Below, piece after piece: positions 12,308 to 26,300 of a DNA stretch of 64,000 nt. A program made the translations under genes and the position numbers. How positions within the stretch are numbered: position 1 is the stretch's first letter; the number at the start of each line of letters is the position of its first letter. Origin of the DNA: Merluccius polli. Its lineage: Eukaryota; Chordata; Actinopteri; Gadiformes; Merlucciidae. The stretch lies in NCBI GenBank assembly GCA_030340625.1, contig JAOPHQ010000612.1, positions 72,001 to 136,000 of the forward strand. The letters run 5' to 3'. The notes under the pieces are model-generated. The model was not told the DNA's origin. It did not search any database and was given only the letters and a program-made list of their open reading frames with translations.

Positions 12308-12378
12308 ATGTTAGGATACAGGACCACGGAGAAGATACTTGTGTTCCTGCTTGGATTGCAGCTGGTGACCGCAATGGG
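12308..12378 (+). CDS. sspo: sspo exon 1: start and signal peptide
   Basis: ATG at 12308 opens MLGYRTTEKILVFLLGLQLV, a short charged start then a hydrophobic core, typical of a signal peptide. The exon stops after GCAATGGG before donor GTCTGT (phase 2). Joined to exon 2 it reads TAMGHWCE, matching the A-N-G-R-W-C-E start of the mature protein in other vertebrates. The donor is not a strong one, and any 5' UTR exon is not identified. Confidence 0.8.
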
Positions 12379-14324
12379 GTCTGTGTGCATTTTCACTCTT
12401 TGCAGAATTACTTGCGCTCTTTCGGCTGCATACGTTGCGGAGTGCTTATGTGATGGACACAATAGTAGACGGCTTCAAGTATTTATTTTTATTAAAAAAA
12501 TAAATAATAATAATAATTACATTTATTGGTAGACACTTATTGGTGACACCTACAAATAAGGATTTCATTGTTTAGCTTACAATTATTTAACTTCTCTGAA
12601 AAAAAGTGCGCTACCTAGGATATCATATTTACAAAGATACTTGATAATAATCAAGTCAAATCAATAGATTTTTTAATATATTGATCAATTTAAATACATT
12701 ACATTTTTAAATGTGGTAGTTGTATTTTTTGATTTTGATTGTGTTTGTGGAAAGAGCTTAAACTCGACTAGTGTGCATTCAATCAAATATTTTATTTATA
12801 AACACAGATATAGCAGGTATATATATATATATATATATATTAGAATAACACAGATTTTCTCTCCCAAATTACATGGCTGACTGTCTCAGGCACTGGTGTG
12901 AACATAGAGTGGAGGAGAGAGTGGAGCGCGTCTTGTCCCCCAGCCTACAGATGGAGGTGGGCTGCTCCCAGGTGTACCAGTACAACACCCAGGGGTGGAG
13001 GCTGGATGTTGACCGAATGCGCACCAAACATGGTGGCGACGACGGCATCGCACTCTACTACAAACAGCAGGGCCTCACGGCTTCCTGCTTCTTGTACAAG
13101 TAAGTTCCACTGTACATATCCTGGTACTGGATCATTGTTATATTTCTTTGTACACAAATGTCATTCATATGGATTTCCCCTTTTTTTACAATCTGATCCA
13201 AGACCACTAATGAAGGATCTGGTATAACTTATTCAAGTAATGGGACTGGGAAGCAATGGGAATCAGAAGGAGAAACATTTGCTGGAGGTCATGTGAAAAG
13301 GAAATTGTTTGCTGGGATGTAAATATTGGCTGTTGTTCAGCGCTGCAAAGTGGCCAAAATGCTTGGCTGAGATTAAATACAGTTTTGCTGGGACAAAAAA
13401 CACTGAAACTAATAGGTTGGTAGCATCCCTTCAACAACCAGCAGCTGGTGCAGTAAACCTTTAATTGGTCACTGTAGGAATTCATGCTGTTTAGGTTGTA
13501 AACATTGAACAGTTATTATTACAAACTGGCTTAATATTGTCAATGATTCTATTTTCTTGATGTGGTTTAAGATTTGTACAATTATTCACAAATATATATA
13601 TATATGCTATATATATGTATAGCAAGGATTCAATGACTACCTCTCTCTGTGTGTCTTTTCCCTCTAGGCCTGCAGAGATGGAGAGCCAGAGGGTGAACAA
13701 GACAGTGCAGGGCTGCTGTGAGGGCTGGGGAGGACTTCGCTGTTCACAGGGTAAGGTACCACACCATACCACACAGCTTACAGCAGGCCCCATTCACTTT
13801 GTATTGGACACCATAATGCGTGGCGCAAAGGGATCACAAGACTGCTTACATTGGTGTGCCTGCTTGCGTCGGGTAAAAAAGATTAACTTCAGTTCACTTG
13901 CAATGCAAATGGCAGTGTTGTGTGGCACGTGTTCGGCCATTTGATTAGACAATCAACATTCATTGAGCACTGGCGGACTCATATTGCATTTTCAATGTTT
14001 AACACCATAAACTATTACTCAGCAGCCACTAGAAAACATCCTCTCCATCTTCGTGTGTGCCAGGGGTTGGGGTGCGGGGTCACTGCTTCTCTACGTGGAG
14101 TTGTGAGGACTTCCCTGGTATCCACAACTCATCCCTGATGCCCATGGAGCAGTGCTGTGGCAGCCCGTGGGCACTGAGCTGGCGCAACGCCTCCGACCTG
14201 GCCTGCCTGTCATGTACCTACACTCTCCTACCTGGTCAGTGAACACACGCACATGCACGCACACACACGCACGCGCACACACACAAATGCAAACACGCAC
14301 GCACACACATGCACACAGCCACAC

Positions 14325-14386
<62 letters not shown>

Positions 14387-15121
14387 ATTACCATTAATAT
14401 CGTAATCAATCTCTTTTATTGTTATCCTATGAAGGACCATCTTCTCAATGTGCATGCATGTGGGTGGCAGTGGCGCAGGAGGTGGAGTGGGTTGCCTAGT
14501 AATCGGAAGGTTGCTACTTCGATTCCCGGCAACTCCGAGCTAAGTGTCGAGGTGTCCCCGAGCAAGACACCTAACCCTAACTGCTCCCGGCGAGCTGGCT
14601 GTCGCCTTGCATGGCTGACCCGCCGTCGGAGTATGAATGTGTGTAAGAATGGTTTATTGTGAGGCAATAATTATAAAGCACTTTGATTGGTCATACCTAT
14701 GAGAAAGCGCTATATAAATGCAGTCCATTTACCATAGGCGAGAAAATCATCAGACCTTTTTTCATTTTCAGTACTCTCTTGGTCACACACTCAGCCTCTT
14801 TATGATTGTGACTACACACACCATCATATCATTGCATTACATTTACATTATTTGATAGGGACAGATACAGTATACATTGAGAATTGCACAACAATTGTCC
14901 AATGCAATGTATCACAGCATTTATAGATACTGCTAATTTCCAATGCCCGCCCCTATGGGGCCTTTAAAACATAAAACATGTTCATAGACAACAAGGTTTA
15001 ACTTTATGGTACATTTTGTTGACCTTGTAGGAACAGCACTACGACTTGCAGTGCAGAGACCCTTTGAGGGGCAGGTGCTCAAAATCAAAAATGGGAGGAT
15101 TTCTATTGCGCGATTGTTGAG

Positions 15122-15174
<53 letters not shown>

Positions 15175-15208
15175 GCTGCCAGAGGATTTCTGTTGCGCGA
15201 TTGTTGAG

Positions 15209-15248
<40 letters not shown>

Positions 15249-18200
15249 CAAAAGGGCACTTTGGTCCTTCAAAGGGAAAAGGGCAGGGGCTCGGGCACCC
15301 ATAGCCCCCCCCTCTGCACGTGCCTGACTTGCCGGCATACTCATATATATATATATATACACATTCAGACACATACACATATACAATATATACATATATG
15401 TACATATACATATATACTGTATACACATCCATACCTAATACCAGTACCAGTTCTACTATTTTTTCAAATTTCAAGTGAGGGTCTAACATTAGACCTAGAT
15501 ATTTGAGCTCAGAAACTTGGTTAATTGACTGTTGATCTTAAAGGCTGTGGTGCAGGTTTAATTTTCTAACGAATTTGCGTATTTGCTTGTTGGTAATAAA
15601 CATTTAAACTGTTATTAATTGTATTTGATGTTGTTGGGTATCACAAAACGTAATATAATACGAAAAAGTAGCTACTATTTTAGCAGTTTGGGATTGATTC
15701 TCATTTCCCGCACAATGCATTGCATGACGTCACGTCGGGGAGACGACAGACCAAAGCCCGCCTTGAGACCATTGAGAGAGACGAGTAGAGAGAGACTAGT
15801 AAGAGATTGTTCAGCAGATTATACAGATAAATAGATAAATACATATAGCATTTATCTATCAATCTATCAACAGTATTTGCAGTAGTTGATGTACTCGTCG
15901 CATTGTTGCTCGAAGATGTACCGCCCCGTAAAGCGGTGCCGGAGTCTGTCTCACTGTCAGCGCCACCCGTGCTGCTTTGTTGTCTTCCGCTATCTTCTCC
16001 GTGAGCGACAGTACCTCAACCAATGGGATGAGCGTATTCTGTATCGTCATACTCGTGTGTGAATATGCTGTCAGCTCATTGGTCACAGAGCAGGACAGGG
16101 CCCGGGAACAACTTTACCGAACATGTCCATATAACGCGCCCTGTTATTCATTTTCCATTGGCATTTTACTATATGACTATGTTTTGACTCTCACAGTAAT
16201 ACGGGACAAAGTGCGTCCCTGTTCAGCTCAATACGGGACGGGTGCTTTTGTTTCTAAATACGGGACGAGTCCGTGTTTCAAGGGATGGTTGCACTGCACT
16301 ATGCACTGCTGTTCATAGACCGCTCCAGCGCTCGTTGCTTTCTAAATGGTAGCTAGCAACTCACCAGGACACTTCACCAACATTGTGGGTCTTGCCACAA
16401 TTAAAGAGAAATGAGAAATAAAGCCTTCGCCGTTGCATGTTGTTATTGAGACTAAAATAGGTTTGTTTCGCCAATGTTTAGTAGCCGGCCCGGGGGAGGG
16501 GGGGGGGGGGGGGGGAGAGTTACCCCACGTTCAATGTGTTAAACAATAACGTCCGCCAGCCAGGGACGTCCCGACATCAAAACTGAAAATTACATTTATA
16601 GCAGCATAGCGCTACTATGGTGGTGTATTAAAATAATTTCAATAGCAGTATGTATTTTTCCGTGGTGCAGGTTTCATTTTCTAATGAAGACGCCATAGTT
16701 CTAGTACAAGGCTGAGGCTTCCTTCCACACGTCTCGTTCCGTGACGTCATCGCCGAATTGTGTTAAAAAGAACCGTTGCTACCAAAAACGACAAAAACTA
16801 GACTTTAACACCATTTTGGAGACATTTCTAACTTTATATACATATCTTGAGTGCTTTATGTACCCATTAATCGAAAGTGGTGTTTAACCTGCACCACGGC
16901 CTTTAACATCTAGTTCAGTTGATGTGGGCTGTCTTCCGGAGAAAAAACATATGGATACTGTTTTTTTTACGTTAAGTGTCAAACATGAGTTTTCAAGCCA
17001 ATTTTGCTTCCAGGTGCTTTGACAATTGGTCTCTTACTGAAATAGCTGTTTTTCATAAGCGTATATGACTATCATCCATGTACTTCTAAAGACCAACTCC
17101 AAGACATGATTCAGGAAGGTCGTCTATGTACAGACATACACTATGTATTATGTAATGCTACGTTTCCACCGAGCAGTACGGTACAGTTCGGTTCAGTACG
17201 TTACGTTTTGGTGCGGAAGGTTTTGGTACAGTTCGGTCCGGTTTGTGTACCCACTGCAAAAGGCACTACTGTATGACGGGCGGGATAGCGATTGTTCCGT
17301 CAGCTGATTTTCGTGCTGTCGTCGCGTGACATCATTACATTAGCGCGAAAATCAAATCCGTGACAGTCAGCTGAGACCAGAAGACAGCTGATAACCTATA
17401 GCCTACGTACGCAAAAAATGGAGGAATTTGTCGTGTTCTTCCTTCTCGGAGTGTGGCTATAGACGTTATCACACGCGCACCTGTTCGATAGACGTTATCA
17501 CACGCGCACCTGTTCGAACAGCAATGGGCGTGTCTCTATACCGTACCACAAACTGGTACCCCAACAGAAGGGTCTCCTAAAACAGTACGGTTCGGTACGC
17601 TTATTTAGGTACGCTTTAGAACTTCTCACAATGGAAACACAAATAATTGCGGACCGAACTGAACCGAACTGTACCGTACTGCTCGGTGGAAACGTGGCAT
17701 AAGAGCATCGGTCCTAACTCCGATTGATTTGTTCAATAGCGAACCGTGACTCTTAAACCTTGGCCCTCTGACCCCCCTTCCCCCATCGGGAAGAAAGCAA
17801 ACCACCAGCTTAGCTTACTGTGTCCTCTCTATAGTATTGGACCCTATTCACAGGTCGTCAATAGCAGGGTAAAGTAACTTCCTGTTCCTGTCATTTTAAC
17901 ATTAGGTCGGTTTTATTTATGTCCATCTCAGCGCCAGCATGGTCAATGTATGACTAGTTGTCAACTTAATGTTATGAACTAGGCCTACATCGGGGTTTTC
18001 CTTTCTGTAAAAAGGGTCTAGTCCAGCCTTAGCAATGCAACGAGCAAACAGCATGGAGAGAGTGAGAATTATCACCAAAACTAAAAACGGCTATCTCTTA
18101 AGCAAAATGCAAATCCTCCTGACAAATAATCGCATCATCACAAATTTTTAATTAAAAGTAAACCTAGAAAACGGCGTAGATAATAAATCAGCAAAATGTC

Positions 18201-21200
18201 CTCCTCACTAGCAGTTACATTACTCGCGGCGGCTGCCATCGTGAAGTAAACCAAATCACGCCCCATAAGCTTTGGATTTTTCAGAGAAACTGTACTTGGA
18301 AAGACAAGAATACTATGGTTTACATTATGTAATGCTTTTTGAAGGTCCAGGAAGACTGCCTCCACCAAGTTTCCTATGTCTAAGTATGAATAGATTTTTT
18401 CTAAAAAAGTAGCAGTTTGCACTCTGTGGAAAATTTCTGTCTGAACCCAAATTGTAATAGGTGCAGGTAATTATTAGATTCTAGGTGGTCATCAATTGCA
18501 TTGCCACAACCTTTTCCAAAACCTAAGAAAAAACAGGAAGGATGCTGATTGGCCAATAATTACCACCAGCTACTCCAGATTTAAAACAAAACTAGGTGAA
18601 AACCTAGCATGTGGCTGGACTGTGTGACAACAACAACCATGTCATCACTCACTCCGACCAATGGTGTAACTATCACTCACTCACTCACTCAGTGACAGAG
18701 CGTTGCAGGTATATTTTTGGAATGCCAAAAAGGCATTCTTGCTTGTTTTCACACTTCTGGGAAATTCCCACTAGCCACTAGGTGTTGATCAAGTGAGTTA
18801 GTGGTCCAGCCAATACATCACCATGCCTTTTCAAGAATGCAATATCCAGATTATGGGCTTGTCAGACGCGCTACGTGATTGTTAGTGCATCTGTATCTGT
18901 GCTCTGCACACGGAGGTCCACGATGCCCAGCACGATTTTCTTTAAGGTTGACTGATTATCATCACGTCATATTTCTACATAAGACTACCTTAAAATGCAG
19001 TTAATAAAAAGTTTCCCTGAAATTAGGGTCAGAAATGTAAAATACTTGCTGGCGAGCTTAATGTCAGCTAAAGTTAAAAACACATCCAACAATATTATTC
19101 AGCCAAATGTTACCTTGGCTGATTTTCCATCTGTGGGGAATGAACGCTGCACTTTAAATGCGGATAAGAGTAGGGAGGGGCTGAGCACATATACATTTTC
19201 CCACGCAACTTTGCTATACAATTCTGTTTTTTATACAATTGCGTTCTAGCTTTCTATTTGGCATACGTCCATGAAAAAAAAATCAGCGGATCTAGGGGTT
19301 CACTTAAGTCACCCAAATTGAGGTCATAAATGCCACATTCACCAAAAAGCGAGTTGTTTCCATCTCTGTATATCGATGAACCAGGCAAGCAGCCAAAATG
19401 TGCTTGAAAACGTGAATTATGAGCAGCGATCTGTGCACATTTTTGGACCATTTCGGGGAGGGGGTGGTGGAGAACATTTTCTTGTGACTTTTCATCACAG
19501 CAGATCAAATAATTTTCACATTGTTTCATTTAAAATATAAAGGGACCTCTCCCTCGCAGGGCCCACTGAATTGTCCTCACCTTACCCCCTTGACCACACC
19601 GCTGTACGGCTGACTTAAGATTATGGACAAAGGCAAAAGCAAAACAAGGTTTCATTGAATTTACTTTAATTCAGACAGAATTGTCAACTTGTTACACTTA
19701 ATTTCCATCTTCCATGTCTGACATTTCCTCCACTCTAACCGATTTCCATGGGGGGAGGGATTCCATTTTTCCCTAACCAATCACTAGAGACCAACATATC
19801 TGCCATTTTAAGTCAACACTGATACGTAGCAATGACAACATACTGGTTTGGCCGCAAGAGTGAAGTGGAGTGAAAACAAACTACGATGTCAGGCAATTAA
19901 GAAGATACCCCAATTTTGAACAGCTATGCTATCTTGTCTATAGCGTCGCCAATATTGTTATTATTACTCCTCCTTGGTTCTGGCGCACAGCTTAGCAACG
20001 CTTGCCAACAGCTTGAAAGCGGCGTTAGTCCTGCCAGTGGCGCTGATTGGCCAATCACTCATTCAACCAAGAAATTGCTGTTTCATGTCATAATGCCAGC
20101 AGTCAACTCTCCAACTCGGTGGAGTAGGTGGATTTAAAGGTCTGGACACAGGCAATTCTTTTATTACAATAAGGTTAAAGAGTACAGATACAGCATACAT
20201 TAAAGGTCCTGTAGACAATGTTTTTGCTTTAACGTATCAATATGAAGTAAATGTTGATTTCACAGTGTAATACCAACCCAGTTCACTTTTCTCAACACAT
20301 ACTAAATCATTTGTATCTGCTTTCATGTCTCCATTATAGACTGAAATGAATGAATTAACTCACCGTTTTCCTCCTAATGTTTTCTTCTACTCCCCCCTCT
20401 ACCCCGACACCAACCCCTTGCTGCCGATACTTGTTTGTGCGAAGCAATACTCAAACTATGGTATTACTATGCAATGCACATCATTACAATAACTTTTGCC
20501 TGTTCACAAATAAAATTATGCCTATTTTACTTTGCCTCCTCAGTGAACATGCTTCTTTCTTTATTATTTCCAAAGTGTTGATCATTTCTTTTCGGAGATT
20601 TGCAAACAAATGCGCGTCTTGTGTTGTTTGTGGTTACTAGGCTCTGAGGAAACGGAAAGTGATCCAGTTTTTCTTTGCGACAGTGGCACAAAAATAATAC
20701 CGTTTTGAAATGCTAGGGTAGGAAAAGTTGAAATGTTGTCTGCAGCCCCTTTAAAACACACACACCTTACCTTAGGAATAAGTGTTTAAAAGAGGCTTTA
20801 CTCTATCTCACAGTGATGCGTCATTGATGACTGTCTTATCCAAGGTTTGTGCTGTCATTAAGGAGCTGTCAAGGATCCTTACAGCTGAGTGCTGACATTA
20901 AAATCTGTTTATTGGAACCTATGGACAAATATGGTGATAAAGACCAGTCCATACCATTAGGTGCCTGTGACTAGTTTTGGGCTTATAGACTCAATTATTT
21001 CCCATTATAGCGGAGCTTTCCATATTGACATTTCTTTAATAAACACAAATTGCATATATTGTATAAAGCATGTGCAAAGAAGAAATACAGCATACAATAC
21101 AGCCCTTCCATGCAATCACATCCCAAAGGTTTTGAAAAGACACACATTAACAATAAATCTCACTCATCTGTGGTCTCATCCTTTGTCTCCTAGACTCTCA

Positions 21201-23270
21201 GTTGTCCCCGCTAGTGCGGGGGCGCCTGCTGACCAGTGCTAGGGACCCCCAGGGCTCAGCCACCTGCGTGACCTGGGGTAGGGCCCACTACCGCTCCTTT
21301 GACAGGAAGCACTTCCACTTCCAGGGCAGCTGCACCTACCTGCTGGCTGCCTCCACAGATGGTACCTGGGCTGTCTACATCAGCACCGTATGCGACGGCA
21401 GAGGAGACTGCAGTAAGGTAAGGGAAACATTTGTAACATTAAGGAAGGTCAGCACTTTTGGATAAACAAAACTAAGTTAAGAAACAAAAAGATCAATGAT
21501 AAAAGATTTCCAGCATTAAGAGATGGTTGTAGTTCAAGAAAAGAAGAGAAAAGCCGAGCTCCAAGTGTGGTGAAAGGCATACTCTGCGACATATAAAGAA
21601 GATGAACCCGTTGGTTGATAATTTTGCTGCAGCAGCTTCTTGTTAATGGATGTACTGCAGGCCTCCTACATATTTATTGTCAATTTGTTTTATTTGTTAC
21701 ATTTAACTAAACATTGTTGGCTGGCTCGGCTGTGACTACGGACAGTCACCGGCTCTGCCAGTAAATGGTTGCTGCAGTAAATTTTGGCTGTAGCTTTTCC
21801 TTGGTGATTGACCAGCCAGACCGGCCAGACTTTTCTTTTCTGTGGCTTTTAATGGGCTGAAGGTTGCAACGTTTCTGTGGCTTTCCACATTCAAGGCTAA
21901 ATTATATTTCTGCGTGAAATAGTAGGCATCTTTGAGTTACTGGCCTAGTCCACAGAAGCTGCCCACATAGTTTATGTGAACCTCTAAACTAACTACATGT
22001 GTATTATGTGTGCCAATGCAGGCTCTACGGATGATGCTGGGTTTGGACCTGGTGTCAGTTCACCACCGGAATTTAACTCTCAACAACGTGCCAGTCACCC
22101 AGGGAGAACCACTCTTCCAAAATGGTTGGAAATGTGCCGTTGGAAATGTATTGTGATAAAATCAAGGCTGATTTAAATCACTTCAGATTCGTTAATATTT
22201 TTCCTAATTTAGGAGTCAGTTTCCATTGGCTGGGGGACTTTGTTTTTGTGGAGAGCGGCCTTGGGGTGAGGGTGAAATTTGATATGGACAACACTGTCTA
22301 CCTGACCGTGACCGCCGAACACATGGCCACCACTAGGGGGCTCTGTGGGCTCTACAACAATAACGCTGATGGTGAGAGACGCACAGAATATTCTATTCTC
22401 CGTTTTATCTTAACATTCTGGTACATACTTTTTGATTCACAATATTTGCAAGGCGAGCTGGCATGGCTGACCCGCCGTCGGAGTATGAATGTCTGTATGA
22501 ATCTGTAAATGTGAGGCAATAGTTGTAAAGCGCTTTGGAGTGGTCAAACCTCTGAGAAAGCGCTATATAAATGCAGTCCATTTACCATTTACCATTTATT
22601 TATTTTACAAAAAATATTTTAACAAACACACCTTGTTCATACAAATCTCTTTCTATGTAACCCTGTCACACAAAACCTCTGTTTCCAACAGACGACTTCA
22701 CCACCATGGCTGGAACTCTGTCCCAGTATGCTGCAAGCTTTGGCAACTCCTGGAGGGTTCCTGACCAGCAGAATGAGGTGCTCACCTTGACAATTAAGCA
22801 GAAGAATACATTCATATTATTTCTGCTCATATGATAATTTAGAGGTGACATTATGAATGTTATAGACCTGAGGACAATATTTATATTGCTAAGCAAGGAG
22901 GGTTTGGATGTACCGGACACCCCCACAGGAGAAAACCCCCTCTCATGGAAGGTCTCGTCCTACTATAGAGTAATACAAAGGTCAAGACCTAGTCTCACTC
23001 TCTCCCCCTGCTTTCCTGTCTATCTTTAGTGTCCTGTCCATAAATGCGAAAAATGCCCAAAGTTGAGCCTTGAGGGGCGTTGTCAGTCAACCTTACTTTG
23101 CAGCCGATTGGATTAGCTTCAGCCAGTTGAATTCGCAATCCAGATGACATATATTGGTGCCGTATTTCAAAGTGAGCTCCACTAGCGAACGTAACTGCAA
23201 CCATTTTCATTTACATAAAAACTTTGTGCATTCAAAAATAAAATTAATTCCAAAGCAGCATAAATATACA

Positions 23271-23327
<57 letters not shown>

Positions 23328-26300
23328 GAAATCTCCAAAACGGCACTGCCCAGTGGCGTCATTATCTACACCTCTCGCTGGGGTTAACTGATTGGCCGAC
23401 TGAATTTTGTTCGGAGCCTAGCTACCTTTGTCAGCTGGATCCAGACTGATATCTTGAGGCAAACTGGAGTTGAACTCCCAAAATTTAGGCTAGCTTCGCA
23501 AAGCAACAAAAACCATCATTTTAACATGAAAAGTTTAATCTCTGTGCTCAGTTTATTCATTTGGAATACTTGGTTTGCTCTTTTTTCTTTTCAACAACGA
23601 TTTAACCAACTACTGTGAATATGCTTTAGGACGTGTGTATTATTAATTCGAGTGTGTCTGGTGCATTCTGTCCTCCGTCTCAGGGCTGCAGTGATGCGGC
23701 TGAGCTGGGTCACAGCTGTGACATCACGGGTGATGCCGCCCTGCGTAGACTGGCTGAGTCTGTGTGTCATCGCCTGCTGGAGAGCCCCTTCTCCCACTGC
23801 CACCACCGGGTCAGTCGATCTTTTTATTTTTTATTTAATGGAAACAGGCAGCATCATACAAAGACATACCATATACACTGACAACACACTGACCAAAGGG
23901 CAAACAGACAAAACTAAACAAAACCTGACAAAAAACAAAAACAAAAAGTCTGACAACCTGGCAGGTCCAAAAACAGAAGGGATGTAAATATATACAGTAT
24001 ATTTACTCAAAACTTATTTTTTTCCATTTTCTGTTATGTATTTCTACTTTGCCTTGATTTGTCGCGATGATTTTTTCCAAAAGAAATTGGCTTCGCACTT
24101 TATTTAAAAACAAAACCAAATTCAAATTCCTTTTTGATTGAACCTTAAATATAAATATTTTCCCCAAAAAATAATTGTATTTACAATCTGTGGGCAATTT
24201 GCATCAAGTACTCCCAACAAAATATTGTGAATGTGAATTCAAAATTAATATTTATGGGTCTTAGCCAATTTTGAATATCTAACCACAGTCTGACTACATG
24301 TGGGCAGTAAAAAAACAAATGTAACTGACCCTCCACTTCTTCATTGCAGAATTTACATAATGGAGAGTGGTCCGTGTTAAAAAAGTTAAGTTGTTTATTT
24401 GTAGCCGTAATTCTGTAGAAAATCTTAATTTGGAAAATTCTAGAATATGAATCGATTGACATTGTATAAATAGATCTAAAATAATGTTTCCAGGGGATAA
24501 AAGTATTAAACTCATCTTCCCAAAAGGAACAGACTGCATGTGGAAAAAATGAAAGACCATTACTAAGTACGAAAAAATTATACATGATTTTATTTATCTT
24601 AATTTTTGACAGCCATGTAAGAGTTTTTATGACTGGAGCACTAACCTACTGATTGTCACTCGAGTTTTTTCATTTCCTCCTCCAGTTTAATGGCACAGCA
24701 GAGAGCAATTGATTAAAATTAAAGTTGTCACATAATTGTCCATATTTTTTATTAAACTGGTCATACGAAAGAAAGTTGCCTGTATTATCAAGAAGATCAT
24801 TTATTTTATAAAGACAATTCCATTACTCTGTAAATGTTTCCATAAGAAGGGTTTTCCATTAATTGACAATGAGGAATTCATCCATATGATTTGATATTGG
24901 ATATCGTTTAGAGAATTAGGGGGATAGTACTGGAAATTCAACCAGGCCTTGATTACATCTTTAAAAAAAGGCGAAAGGTGAACCAATTGTTCTTTCAGAA
25001 GCCAATCCACATGGTGTGGCTTTAGCTGGAAAAAAGGGAACAATTTACACTCAAAAAATGTAAATACTGTAGCTAGAGTTTGGCTCGTTCTCCAATAACT
25101 ATTTTGGTAGATTTTATTAACCCAAGATGCCTTCAAAGTTAAGTTCATAGCTACAATGTTCTTTAGATTTAATCCACCATTTTCAAAAGAATTATATACA
25201 TACTGTCTTTTAATTTTGTCTGGTTTATTGTTCCAAGGAAATTTAAAAATCTTTTGTTCAATAAATTTAAAAAGGGATGCTTCCGGGGAAGGAAGTGTCA
25301 TAATCAAATAAATAAACTGAGGAATTACCAATGAAGTTACTTTTCCTTGCAGCAACAAAATATTTCCTCGCCATGGTTGCAATACTTTTTCTACTTTCTC
25401 TATTTTTTTTTCATAATTTATCTTGACTAAATCTTTGGAACTCTCTGGAATATGAATGCCAAGTACATCAACTGCACCGTTACTCCATTTGACTGGAGCA
25501 GGGCATCGTAAATTAAAGTCTGTATCTCTTAATGTACCTATTCTCATAATTGTACATTTCTCAAAATTAGGCTCTAATCCGGAAAATCTAGCAACAAGTT
25601 TTAAATCGTAAATATAAGCATGTTTTGCTCTGGTTGCAGAAAAAAATGGCATCATCTGCATATAAAGTTATTTTTGCTTCGAGATCATATGGTTTTAAAC
25701 CTACAATGCAGTGATTTTTTCGAATTCGAATAGCTAAAATTTCAATGCAAAATAAGAATAGATATGGAGACAATTGACATCCCTGGCGAACCCCTCTAGC
25801 AAGGGTAAAGGCATTTGATAGTTGACTATTAATTATTCGACTGGTTGGTAAGTTGTATAGCACCTTTACGCATTTTACAAGACTCTCCCCAAAATTAAAA
25901 AAGAGAATCAGCAATAAATAAAAGTCTGGGGTTTTGCTCCTTATTATACTGTTCTATGGTGTCAAGGAGATGGCGTATGTTATCACCAATGAAACGCCCT
26001 TTAATAAAGCCTGTTTGGTCATAGTCAATTATTTGACCAATTATTTGTTTTATTCTCAATGCAATACATTTAGATAGTATTCGGGTATCAACACAGAGAA
26101 GTGTCAAAGGTCTCCAATTTTTCAAATATACTGGGTCTTTATTAGCCTGGCAAGCCAGACCCACATCAGAAAGATGTAGGGTCTGGCATTGCTCCATTGG
26201 CAGTGTGGGCGGGATAAACGGTTGTCTTTCAAGTTCCCTCTGCACGCAATAGTATAGCGCTACAACCAATCAGAGCAACGAAGAAGGTGACATAGTCAGA

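Larger units (their letters stand above)
14235..21193. other. sspo intron 4, rich in inserted elements
   Basis: A 7 kb intron. It holds a CA/AT microsatellite, a tRNA-derived SINE, a poly-G MITE, two TTAA-flanked elements, a Harbinger-like MITE and a LINE reverse transcriptase scrap, each listed separately. In 18423-20199 no element could be delimited. A G run of about 23 lies near 16497-16515. Confidence 0.7.

Noticed and set aside
14228..14455. Hydrophobic YIYIYI and CVCVCV peptides, here and at other microsatellites
   Set aside because: They are translations of (AT)n and (CA)n repeats.
14462..14531. tRNA gene
   Set aside because: A and B boxes are present but the cloverleaf is broken and a SINE body and tail follow; it is a tRNA-derived SINE head.
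15006..15506. Poly-glycine or poly-proline proteins
   Set aside because: They are translations of G runs inside a MITE and of flanking AT repeats.
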